From Nitratifractor sp. (lineage in GTDB: Bacteria > Campylobacterota > Campylobacteria > Campylobacterales > Sulfurovaceae), in NCBI GenBank assembly GCA_015490055.1, contig WFYP01000033.1:1-9169 (forward strand): a DNA stretch of 9,169 nt, written 5' to 3'. A model generated the notes under the pieces. The model saw only the letters and a list, made by a program, of their open reading frames with translations. It was not told the origin of the DNA and ran no database searches. The position numbers and the translations under genes are program-made. Shown piece by piece: positions 1-5,260 of the stretch (positions within the stretch are counted from its first letter, which is position 1; the number at the start of each line of letters is the position of its first letter).

Positions 1-80
1 GCCTAAAAGTTGAAAAAATATTTTTTCGGCAGTTTAAACTGTGGATTCCCGTTTTCACGGGAATGACATGGTGGTAAGCT
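1..80 (+). repeat. Left copy of a diverged ~80-bp direct repeat
   Basis: Aligned without gaps to 181-260, I count about 56 identical bases out of 80. Similarity covers the flank before the hairpin (shared TTTAAAC and TGGATT), the hairpin repeat itself and the following AATGAC...GTGG..AGCTTT. The hairpin is therefore part of a longer unit and not a lone 24-mer. The unit may start left of the window. Beyond position 80 both copies run into GCTTT-rich sequence that aligns only loosely. Confidence 0.6.
44..67. repeat. Hairpin repeat, copy 1 (ATTCCC...GGGAAT type)
   Basis: A 24-bp unit containing a perfect 8-bp stem (ATTCCCGT 45-52, ACGGGAAT 57-64) with a TTTC loop. It carries the outer dinucleotides seen in a broadly distributed bacterial repeat of the ATTCCC-N8-GGGAAT type (dRS3 in Neisseria). 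That resemblance is from memory and does not prove common origin. It is an exact reverse complement of 144-167. Confidence 0.8.
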
Positions 81-105
81 TTTTGCTTTTTGCTTTAAGC
101 TTTAA
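78..105 (+). repeat. Tandem heptamer repeat (GCTTTWW x4)
   Basis: Four contiguous 7-bp units: GCTTTTT (78-84), GCTTTTT (85-91), GCTTTAA (92-98) and GCTTTAA (99-105). The same unit forms the right arm of the hairpin between accC and gltX (3819-3846) and appears once at 258-264. Its role is unknown. Confidence 0.65.
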
Positions 106-143
106 CTCCATAAAATGTTGTAAATTTAATGCTTACAATCGCC

Positions 144-167
144 GTCATTCCCGTGAAAACGGGAATC
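144..167. repeat. Hairpin repeat, copy 2 (inverted relative to copy 1)
   Basis: Reverse complement of 44-67 over all 24 bases. Its stem arms are 147-154 and 159-166 with a GAAA loop. Some flank similarity also persists (ACAGTTTAAACTG from the copy 1 flank, read inverted, against ACAATTTTTACTG here). Copies 1 and 2 form a head-to-head pair with 76 bp between them, a BIME-like layout. Confidence 0.8.
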
Positions 168-180
168 TACAATTTTTACT

Positions 181-260
181 GTCTATAAGTTGCAATTTAA
201 CTTTTTTGACAATTTAAACCTTGGATTTCCACTTTCGTGGAAATGACGCAGTGGATAGCT
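181..260 (+). repeat. Right copy of the diverged ~80-bp direct repeat
   Basis: This is the counterpart of 1-80, offset by exactly 180 bp with no indel in the aligned part. It is the more diverged copy in the hairpin, yet its stem still pairs fully. It is followed by GCTTTAA (258-264) and looser GTTTTAT-like units, just as copy one is followed by a heptamer tract. Confidence 0.6.
224..247. repeat. Hairpin repeat, copy 3 (diverged, stem-preserving)
   Basis: Same orientation as copy 1. The arms are ATTTCCAC (225-232) and GTGGAAAT (237-244) with the same TTTC loop. Three positions of the left arm differ from copy 1, and each has the matching change in the right arm, so all eight pairs are kept. 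The outer GA and GAC bases are also conserved. Confidence 0.75.
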
Positions 261-322
261 TTAAGTTTTATGTGTTTTATGGGCTTAAAACTCTAACTTA
301 ATGGGTATAGGAGGATAGTTTT

Positions 323-328
323 TATAAT
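323..328 (+). promoter_or_regulatory. Possible -10 box upstream of the 27-aa ORF
   Basis: A perfect TATAAT hexamer preceded by a T run. The only -35-like sequence (TTAATG, 298-303) is weak and 19 bp away. Transcription would begin near 335 and leave a leader of about 80 nt before the start codon at 417. TATGAT at 371-376 is an alternative -10. Weak -35 boxes are normal in Campylobacterota, so this rests mostly on the -10. Confidence 0.35.
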
Positions 329-416
329 AGGTAATGAATAGGTAAGTCTCAGCTAACAATCAGTTAATATTATGATATTAGAATAACAGTATCAAAATAG
401 TAATGAAAGGAGACTT

Positions 417-500
417 ATGAAAAGTATATTTGGTAAAATGTTCATTTACACTTTTATGTTTATTGGTGTAGCTTTTTACACGATAACTAAAAAGTTTTAA
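417..500 (+). CDS. Possible 27-residue single-pass membrane protein
   Basis: An ATG-to-TAA frame encoding 27 residues, preceded by a strong Shine-Dalgarno sequence (AAAGGAG, 406-412) four bases before the ATG. The peptide starts with a short basic segment (MKSIFGK). A hydrophobic stretch of about 16 residues follows (roughly 8-23, FIYTFMFIGVAFYTI) and the end is basic (KKF). This is the layout of a small inner-membrane protein with positive charges at both ends. A terminator-like hairpin lies 24 bases after the stop codon, so the ORF sits in a self-contained transcription unit. I do not recognise a family. Proteins of this size often act as small regulatory or accessory subunits of membrane complexes, but nothing here identifies a partner. 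A chance ORF is possible; the ribosome binding site and terminator argue against it. Confidence 0.6.
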   Translation: MKSIFGKMFIYTFMFIGVAFYTITKKF

Positions 501-524
501 ATCTTTTAATTAATCAATACATTC

Positions 525-577
525 GTGTAGGTAGTTATTGCCATGCCACCTACACACCTTCTTAAATTTTTTTCTTT
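525..577 (+). terminator. Terminator-like hairpin after the 27-aa ORF
   Basis: GTGTAGGT (525-532) pairs perfectly with ACCTACAC (548-555) across a 15-nt loop. A T-rich stretch with a seven-T run begins about 11 bases later, near 567. The gap between stem and T run is longer than ideal, so efficiency is uncertain. Confidence 0.5.
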
Positions 578-617
578 TCTAGTAAAATTGAAACTATAAT
601 GTTATAGTATCTATTAA

Positions 618-642
618 GCAAAATTCCGCAAAAGCGGAATTT
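618..642 (-). terminator. Rho-independent terminator of kbp
   Basis: Read on the minus strand, a perfect 9-bp stem (AAATTCCGC / GCGGAATTT, 621-629 with 634-642) closes a TTTT loop. It begins three bases after the kbp stop codon and continues into TTTTGC. The U tract is short but the stem is strong. With the hairpin at 525-577 it separates two converging transcripts. Confidence 0.7.
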
Positions 643-644
643 AA

Positions 645-1106
645 TTAAGCCATTTCTGGTAATCTAATAGTTTGACCTGGATAGATTTTATCAGCGTCTT
701 TTATTACCTCTAAGTTTTGTGCTACGATATCTTCGTATTTGTTACCATCGCCATAGTGTTTAGATGCTATTGCCCATAGAGTATCTCCATCTTGAATAGT
801 GTAGAAGTTTGGCTCTGGAGTTTCTCGTTCGTTACTCGCTTCTATCATTTCTGTAGTTACTAGTTGGTCTGCATTTACACTCTCTACACCCTCTACATTT
901 CCAGCAATTAATATAACTTTTTCTCTAGTTGCATCATCTGCGGCAACACCTGCTAAAACAACCTCTCCATCATTAACTGTAACAACTAAACCTTGTACAG
1001 GTTCATTTTCGAAGCTACTCTCTATTTCATTTTTGATTGCTTCGTCGTCATTACCTTTACCTAGTATCTTTTTACCTGCATCTTTCATAAAACTAAATAG
1101 TCCCAT
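645..1106 (-). CDS. kbp: BON-LysM protein, Kbp/YgaU-like potassium-binding protein
   Basis: A 153-residue cytoplasmic protein without a signal peptide. The N-terminal MGLFSFMKDAGKK closely resembles E. coli YgaU/Kbp (MGLFNFVKDAGEK, about 149 residues). A BON domain follows (about 22-86, with GLVVTVNDGEVVLAG and the NVEGVESV segment). An acidic linker (87-100) leads to a C-terminal LysM domain (about 101-150, FYTIQDGDTLWAIASKHYG to IYPGQTIRLP). Kbp in E. coli binds K+ and changes conformation on binding; assigning that activity here is by homology only. The start is set by AGGAGA at 1111-1116. The gene is monocistronic: its own promoter lies at 1137-1165 and a terminator directly follows. A general LysM-domain label is the safe fallback, but full-length similarity makes Kbp likely. 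Confidence 0.9.
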   Translation of the reverse strand: MGLFSFMKDAGKKILGKGNDDEAIKNEIESSFENEPVQGLVVTVNDGEVVLAGVAADDATREKVILIAGNVEGVESVNADQLVTTEMIEASNERETPEPNFYTIQDGDTLWAIASKHYGDGNKYEDIVAQNLEVIKDADKIYPGQTIRLPEMA

Positions 1107-1136
1107 TTTGTCTCCTAAAAATATTTTTACACAATA

Positions 1137-1165
1137 ATTATATCATAAAATTTAAGATTTGTTAA
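1137..1165 (-). promoter_or_regulatory. Sigma-70 promoter of kbp
   Basis: On the minus strand, the -35 box TTAACA (1160-1165) and -10 box TATAAT (1137-1142) are separated by exactly 17 bp. A TG one base before the -10 makes it an extended -10 (TGATATAAT). Transcription should start near 1130, leaving a leader of about 24 nt with AGGAGA before the ATG. This is the best promoter in the window and predicts strong expression. Confidence 0.75.
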
Positions 1166-1180
1166 AAATTATTTAAATTA

Positions 1181-1215
1181 GTGAAGGTGTGTATGTGGGT
1201 ATGCGTGTGTGTGTC
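1181..1215. repeat. GT-rich low-complexity tract
   Basis: A degenerate alternating GT/AT run on the plus strand ending in GCGTGTGTGTGTC, directly next to the repeat element at 1216. It is imperfect, and it lies about 16 bp upstream of the kbp -35 box, so a change in length could alter that promoter's upstream context. Confidence 0.5.
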
Positions 1216-1309
1216 GTAGGGGCAGACCTATGTGTCTGCCCGTAAAGTTAAACTTCTGTAGTAGTTAAATCCCCAGTAGTAGGTGGGACGACACATAGGT
1301 CGTCCCCTA
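1216..1309 (+). mobile_element. Twin-hairpin repeat element, copy 1 (MITE/BIME-like, 94 bp)
   Basis: Hairpin A has arms GGGCAGAC (1220-1227) and GTCTGCCC (1234-1241) around loop CTATGT. Hairpin B lies inverted at the other end, with arms GGGACGAC (1285-1292) and GTCGTCCC (1299-1306) around ACATAG. The outer bases GTAGGGG and CCCCTA make the ends imperfect terminal inverted repeats. Read from dcd on the minus strand, hairpin B starts 8 bases after the stop codon, so it may protect the dcd 3' end. No U run follows, so it is not a classic terminator. The reverse complement of this layout recurs at 7092-7208. No transposase lies nearby. Confidence 0.75.
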
Positions 1310-1317
1310 TAATAAAA

Positions 1318-1878
1318 TTATTTTTTCAAAATTCTAGGCAGTGTAATTCCCTCTTGGCTTTGGTATTTGCCTTTTCTGTCTGCGTATGTTGTTTCGCACT
1401 GCTCATCGCCTTCTAAAAATAGCACTTGTGCGATTCCTTCGTTTGCATAAATTTTTGCAGGAAGAGGGGTAGTGTTACTTATCTCTATAGTTATGTGCCC
1501 TTCAAATCCTGGCTCGAAAGGGGTAACATTTACTATAATTCCACATCTTGCATATGTGCTTTTTCCAAGGCAGATTGCTAGTACATTTGGTGGCATTTTA
1601 AAGTACTCTACTGTTCTAGCAAGTGCAAAAGAGTTTGGTGGCACTATGCAGACATCGCCTTTAAAATCTACTACATTAGCATCGTCAAAATCTTTTGGAT
1701 CAACTACTTGTGCATTAATATTTGTAAAAATTTTAAACTCATCGCTTACTCTAATATCATAGCCGTAACTGCTAAGCCCGTAACTAACAACACCTTCGCC
1801 TACTAATCCTTCGCAATATGGGGTTATCATACCTTTTTGCGACATTTCTCGTATCCATTTATCTGATTTTAAACCCAT
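1318..1878 (-). CDS. dcd: dCTP deaminase
   Basis: A 186-residue cytosolic enzyme that deaminates dCTP to dUTP and ammonia, supplying dUTP for thymidylate synthesis. Visible family features are GLSSYGYDIRV (34-44), the nucleotide-site block LGKSTYARCG (104-113, with Ser107 and Arg111) and FEPGFEGHITIE (121-132). Glu132 aligns with the catalytic glutamate of the E. coli enzyme. The C-terminal KYQSQEGITLPR segment is the flexible lid. I start at MGLKSDKW because the family is about 186 residues and homologous proteins begin this way. An in-frame ATG at 1942-1944 would add 22 unrelated residues and lies upstream of the likely -10 box (1909-1914), so it is not used. The ribosome site is AAGAAG or AAGGAA. 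The gene diverges from accB, an arrangement seen in Campylobacterota. Confidence 0.95.
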   Translation of the reverse strand: MGLKSDKWIREMSQKGMITPYCEGLVGEGVVSYGLSSYGYDIRVSDEFKIFTNINAQVVDPKDFDDANVVDFKGDVCIVPPNSFALARTVEYFKMPPNVLAICLGKSTYARCGIIVNVTPFEPGFEGHITIEISNTTPLPAKIYANEGIAQVLFLEGDEQCETTYADRKGKYQSQEGITLPRILKK

Positions 1879-1908
1879 AAACTTCTTATTCCTTATATGA
1901 TTTATGGT

Positions 1909-1914
1909 ATTATA
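1909..1914 (-). promoter_or_regulatory. -10 box of dcd
   Basis: A perfect TATAAT on the minus strand places the transcript start near 1902, about 24 bases before the dcd ATG at 1878. No good -35 box is seen. Its position downstream of the alternative ATG at 1944 supports the shorter Dcd protein. Confidence 0.55.
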
Positions 1915-1931
1915 TCCAAAATTTTTTATGT

Positions 1932-1937
1932 TATAAG
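1932..1937 (+). promoter_or_regulatory. Possible -10 box of accB
   Basis: TATAAG on the plus strand, 32 bases before the accB ATG, with no clear -35 box. The dcd and accB promoters would overlap within about 30 bp, so their polymerases could compete. The evidence is weak. Confidence 0.3.
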
Positions 1938-1969
1938 TCTGCAAGGCTTAACTTAGAGAGGATAATTTA

Positions 1970-2425
1970 ATGAATTTAGAAGAGATTAAAGAGTTAATAA
2001 GAGTATTTGGTAGAAGCAAGCTAGGTAAGCTTAAAGTTAAAGATGGTGAATTTGAAGTAGCTATGCAGAGAGAGGGTAGCGATGTTGTGGTAACAAGTGC
2101 TCCAGCTGCTGCACCAGTTGCTACTGCTCCTGTTGCGGAAGTAGCTACTCAAACAGCTACTACACCTGCTGTAGAAGAAATTAGTGGGGAGTTTATTACA
2201 TCTCCAATGGTTGGAACATTCTATGCTTCTCCATCGCCTGATTCTCCTGCTTTTGTTAAGGCTGGTGATAGTGTTAGAAAGGGTCAAACGCTTTGTATTT
2301 TAGAAGCTATGAAGATTATGAATGAGCTAGAGGCAGAGTTTGATTGCAAAATTTTAGAAGTTTTAGTGCAAGATGGGCAACCAATCGAGTACGATACTCC
2401 ACTATTTAAAATAGAAAAGCTGTAA
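1970..2425 (+). CDS. accB: Biotin carboxyl carrier protein of acetyl-CoA carboxylase
   Basis: A 151-residue carrier that holds the biotin shuttling carboxyl groups between biotin carboxylase and the carboxyltransferase in malonyl-CoA synthesis. An N-terminal helical segment (1-40) that docks on AccC is followed by an Ala/Pro/Thr/Val-rich flexible linker (about 42-68). The lipoyl/biotinyl domain (about 74-151) carries the biotinylation motif LEAMKIMNELEAE, with the modified lysine at 115. FYASPSPDSPAFVKAGD is the family's thumb region. Codon spacing and length are normal. The Shine-Dalgarno sequence GAGAGGA (1956-1962) is seven bases before the ATG. accC starts two bases after the stop, so the two are translationally linked. 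The carboxyltransferase genes accA and accD are not in this window. Confidence 0.97.
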   Translation: MNLEEIKELIRVFGRSKLGKLKVKDGEFEVAMQREGSDVVVTSAPAAAPVATAPVAEVATQTATTPAVEEISGEFITSPMVGTFYASPSPDSPAFVKAGDSVRKGQTLCILEAMKIMNELEAEFDCKILEVLVQDGQPIEYDTPLFKIEKL

Positions 2426-2427
2426 AT

Positions 2428-3771
2428 ATGGCAAAAGAGTTAAAAAGAATTTTAATAGCAAATAGAGGCGAAATTGCCCTAAGAGCTATTAGAACAATTA
2501 AAGAGATGGGTAAAGAGGCAGTTGTTGTTTACTCTAAGGGCGATAAAGATGCTGCTTATCTTAAATTTGCAGATGCGGCGATATGCATTGGTGATGTTAA
2601 AAGTGCAGATAGCTATTTAAATATTCCGGCAATTATGTCGGCAGCTGAACTTACAGAGTGTGATGCTATCTTTCCTGGTTATGGTTTTTTGAGTGAAAAT
2701 CAAAATTTTGTAGAGATTTGCCGACATCACGGTATTAAATTTATCGGTCCATCTGTTGAAGTTATGCAACTTATGGCAGATAAATCTAAAGCTAAGCAAG
2801 TTATGGCAGAGGCTGGTGTACCAACAATTCCGGGTAGTGATGGTGCAGTTAAAACCCCTGAAGAAGCAAGAGAATTAGCTAAAGATGTTGGTTATCCAAT
2901 TATTTTAAAAGCGGCTGCTGGTGGTGGCGGTAGAGGTATGCGTATTGTTGAAGATGAAAGTTATATAGAAAATGCTTTCTTAGCGTGTGAAGCAGAGGCG
3001 ATAAATGCATTTGCAGATGGCACACTATATATGGAGAAGTTTATCGAAGCTCCACGCCATGTTGAGGTGCAGGTACTTGGTGATAGCTTTGGGCATGCAA
3101 TTCATGTTGGCGAGAGAGACTGCTCTATGCAAAGACGCCACCAAAAACTTATAGAAGAGTCTCCTGCTGAGGTTTTAGATGATGCAAGACGAAAAGAGTT
3201 GCACGAAGCAGCAGTAAAAGCTACAGAGTTTTTAAAATACGAAGGTGCAGGAACATTTGAATTTTTGGTAGATAAGCATAAAAACTTTTATTTTATGGAG
3301 ATGAATACAAGACTTCAAGTAGAGCACTGTGTTAGTGAAATGGTAAGTGGCTTAGATATTATCGAGCAGATGATAAATATTGCTGAGGGCAAAGCTTTAC
3401 CAAAACAGGAAGAGATAGAGTTAAAAGGGCATGCGATAGAGTGTAGAATTACAGCAGAAGACCCAGTTAGCTTTTTGCCAAGCCCAGGGAAAATTCAAAA
3501 ATGGATAGCACCAGGCGGTAAAGATGTTAGAATTGACACTCACGCATACTGTAACTATATAATTCCTACTCATTATGACTCTATGATTGGTAAACTAATC
3601 GTATGGGGTGAGAATAGAGAGCGAGCGATTGCAAAGATGCAAAGAGCTTTAGACGAGTTTGAAGTTGCAGGTGTTAAAACAACAATAGATTTTCATCGTA
3701 AAATGATGAGAAACGAAGACTTTAGAAGCAATAATTTCGATACAAAATATTTAGAAAACTACAAAGGCTAG
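2428..3771 (+). CDS. accC: Biotin carboxylase subunit of acetyl-CoA carboxylase
   Basis: A 447-residue ATP-grasp enzyme that carboxylates the biotin on AccB using ATP and bicarbonate, the first half of the acetyl-CoA carboxylase reaction. The N-terminal pre-ATP-grasp domain begins with the signature ILIANRGEIALR (8-19). The ATP-grasp domain has the glycine-rich lid KAAAGGGGRGMR (161-172) and Lys161. The catalytic strand FMEMNTRLQVEH (289-300) carries Glu291, Asn293, Arg295, Gln297 and Glu299, which match the E. coli ATP-, metal- and bicarbonate-binding residues with an offset of three. After QVEH the sequence reads CVSEM where E. coli has PVTEM. The C-terminal domain holds HAIECRITAEDP (335-346). 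Length is that of free-standing AccC, so this is not a fused acyl-CoA carboxylase alpha chain. The gene follows accB by two bases, with no room for a separate promoter. Confidence 0.97.
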   Translation: MAKELKRILIANRGEIALRAIRTIKEMGKEAVVVYSKGDKDAAYLKFADAAICIGDVKSADSYLNIPAIMSAAELTECDAIFPGYGFLSENQNFVEICRHHGIKFIGPSVEVMQLMADKSKAKQVMAEAGVPTIPGSDGAVKTPEEARELAKDVGYPIILKAAAGGGGRGMRIVEDESYIENAFLACEAEAINAFADGTLYMEKFIEAPRHVEVQVLGDSFGHAIHVGERDCSMQRRHQKLIEESPAEVLDDARRKELHEAAVKATEFLKYEGAGTFEFLVDKHKNFYFMEMNTRLQVEHCVSEMVSGLDIIEQMINIAEGKALPKQEEIELKGHAIECRITAEDPVSFLPSPGKIQKWIAPGGKDVRIDTHAYCNYIIPTHYDSMIGKLIVWGENRERAIAKMQRALDEFEVAGVKTTIDFHRKMMRNEDFRSNNFDTKYLENYKG

Positions 3772-3772
3772 T

Positions 3773-3850
3773 AAAGCTTAAAGCTCTAAGCACAAAGCTA
3801 AAAGCGTATTGGTTTTTAGCTTTAGGCTTTAAGCTTTAAGCTTTTGGCTT
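3773..3850. repeat. Long imperfect hairpin of inverted heptamer repeats between accC and gltX
   Basis: Positions 3773-3805 and 3812-3844 are imperfect inverted repeats: about 28 of 33 positions pair by Watson-Crick rules across a 6-nt loop. The left arm is made of AAAGCTN units every seven bases from 3773. The right arm is made of GCTTTAG, GCTTTAA, GCTTTAA and GCTTTTG from 3819. It begins one base after the accC stop and ends 16 bases before gltX. No T run follows, so it is not a standard terminator. Plausible roles are mRNA processing or partial termination between accBC and gltX-glmS. The gltX ribosome site (AAGG, 3856-3859) lies outside the stem. Confidence 0.7.
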
Positions 3851-3866
3851 ACTACAAGGTAAAACA

Positions 3867-5255
3867 ATGGTTATTACAAGATTTGCACCAAGTCCTACGG
3901 GGTATTTACATATTGGTGGTTTAAGAACGGCTCTGTTTAGTTGGTTATGGGCTAGAAAAAATGGTGGGAAGTTTCTACTAAGAATTGAAGATACAGACCT
4001 TAGTAGAAACTCAGAAGATGCATTAAAAGCGATACTTAAAGCTTTTGATTGGGTTGGTTTAAATTATGATGGCGATGTAGTTTATCAATCGCAAAGATTT
4101 GATGTTTATAAAGAGTATATTGCCAAGCTTTTAGAAGAGGGCAAGGCGTATAAGTGTTATATGACAAAAGAGGAGCTAGATACTTTAAGAGCAGAGCAAG
4201 AAGCTCAAGGTGAACGCCCAAGATACGATGGACGATACCGTGATTTTTGTGGCGAGCCACCAGCTGGCGTAGAGCCAGTAATTAGAATAAAAGCTCCTCA
4301 AGAGGGCTTTATAGAGTTTAATGACGGCATTAAAGGCGATATTAAAATTGCAGCAAGTGAAGTAGATGATTTTATTATTGCAAGAAGCGATGGCACACCA
4401 ACTTACAACTTCGTTGTAGCTATTGATGATTATGAGATGGGTTTAACAGATGTAATTCGTGGCGATGACCATCTATATAATACACCAAAACAGTTGGTTG
4501 TTTATAATGCATTAGGTTTTAAACCGCCAAAGTTTTATCATGTTGCAATGATAAACAATGAAAAGGGCAAAAAGCTTAGCAAAAGAGATGGTGCCTTAGA
4601 TGTTATGGAGTATAAAAAGGCTGGTTATCTGCCAGAGGCGTTAATTAACTTTTTAGTTCGCCTTGGTTGGAGTAATGGCGACCAAGAGATTTTTAGTATC
4701 GAAGAGATGATAGAGCTTTTTGACCCTAAAAATATTAATAAGAGTGCATCTAGTTATAATTTAGATAAATTACTTTGGTTAAATGCACACTATATTAAAA
4801 ATAGTAGCAATGAAAAGTTAGTTGAACTTTTGAAAGATTTTTGGGTTGATTTAGAAAATAGTGATAAAATTGATGCTATATTAAATGCAACAAAACAGAG
4901 AGCTAAAACTTTAGTTGAGTTAGCAAATGAGATTAATAAAATTTTAAATACGCCAAAAGAGTATGATGAAAAGGCTATTAAAAAAGCGTTTAAAGGCGAA
5001 GCATTAACTATAATAAAAGATTTTGTAGAGCTATTAAAGAGTAGTGATAGTTTAAACTCTAAAGAGGATTATCACGAAGTTATGCAAAAGTTAGTAGAGC
5101 AAAAAGAGATAGGCTTTGGCAAGTTGGGTCAGCCTTTAAGAGTTGCACTGCTTGGCTCTATGAGTGGTCCGGGGCTTGATGAGGTAATGTATATAATCGG
5201 GCTTGAAGAGGTAGAAAAAAGAGTAAAAAATATAGAGAACTTTTTAAAAGGGTAG
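3867..5255 (+). CDS. gltX: Glutamyl-tRNA synthetase (GltX1 type)
   Basis: A 462-residue class I aminoacyl-tRNA synthetase that attaches glutamate to tRNA-Glu. The Rossmann catalytic domain begins with RFAPSPTGYLHIGGLRTALF, whose HIGG (15-18) is the HIGH signature. LRIEDTDLSRN (38-48) and ARSDGTPTYNFVVAIDD (172-188) line the glutamate and ATP site. KLSKRD (236-241) is the KMSKS loop. The C-terminal half (about 290-462) is the anticodon-binding helical region. Campylobacterota usually carry two GltX proteins, one for tRNA-Glu and one that misacylates tRNA-Gln before GatCAB repair. Overall sequence and length resemble Helicobacter GltX1, so I infer the first role. The tRNA-acceptor insert reads YKCYM (95-99) where zinc-binding enzymes have CxC, so the zinc site is probably absent. 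The start is supported by AAGG seven bases upstream. glmS follows after five bases. Confidence 0.95.
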   Translation: MVITRFAPSPTGYLHIGGLRTALFSWLWARKNGGKFLLRIEDTDLSRNSEDALKAILKAFDWVGLNYDGDVVYQSQRFDVYKEYIAKLLEEGKAYKCYMTKEELDTLRAEQEAQGERPRYDGRYRDFCGEPPAGVEPVIRIKAPQEGFIEFNDGIKGDIKIAASEVDDFIIARSDGTPTYNFVVAIDDYEMGLTDVIRGDDHLYNTPKQLVVYNALGFKPPKFYHVAMINNEKGKKLSKRDGALDVMEYKKAGYLPEALINFLVRLGWSNGDQEIFSIEEMIELFDPKNINKSASSYNLDKLLWLNAHYIKNSSNEKLVELLKDFWVDLENSDKIDAILNATKQRAKTLVELANEINKILNTPKEYDEKAIKKAFKGEALTIIKDFVELLKSSDSLNSKEDYHEVMQKLVEQKEIGFGKLGQPLRVALLGSMSGPGLDEVMYIIGLEEVEKRVKNIENFLKG

Positions 5256-5260
5256 TTTGA

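Larger units (their letters stand above)
1..416. other. Gene-free, repeat-rich intergenic region
   Basis: No convincing coding frame is seen on either strand over these 416 bases. The stretch contains three hairpin repeats (44-67, 144-167, 224-247), a longer degenerate direct repeat (1-80 against 181-260), a tandem heptamer tract (78-105) and, at its right end, a leader and possible promoter for the small ORF at 417. A short palindrome, TAATAT-TATG-ATATTA (365-380), lies in that leader and could be an operator, but nothing else supports this. The region looks like a landing place for small non-autonomous repeats. It may continue to the left of the window. Confidence 0.7.

Noticed and set aside
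44..247. CRISPR array from the three hairpin repeats
   Set aside because: Spacing is irregular (76 and 56 bp), one copy is inverted, and the flanks are repeated too instead of unique; no cas gene is present.
1285..1306. Hairpin B as an intrinsic terminator for dcd
   Set aside because: The stem is GC-rich but no U tract follows it on the minus strand, and the same hairpin recurs as part of a repeat element.
1472..1762. 96-codon open frame on the plus strand inside dcd
   Set aside because: It is antisense to a confidently identified gene, and its hydrophobic peptide shows no recognisable motif.
1879..1944. N-terminal extension of Dcd by 22 residues
   Set aside because: It lies upstream of the likely dcd -10 box, has no similarity to the family, and Dcd is normally about 186 residues.
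2021..2799. Minus-strand open frames inside accB and accC
   Set aside because: Both mirror the coding strand of well-supported genes and give low-complexity Ser/Cys/Arg/Asn-rich or motif-free peptides.
3773..3850. Classic rho-independent terminator after accC
   Set aside because: The stem is long but AT-rich with no T run after it; the right arm runs into TTGGCTTAC.
4036..4260. 74-codon minus-strand frame within gltX
   Set aside because: Antisense shadow of gltX with no ribosome site or family features.
5240..5260. glmS ribozyme upstream of glmS
   Set aside because: Only five bases separate gltX from glmS, and no ribozyme-like pseudoknot sequence can fit.
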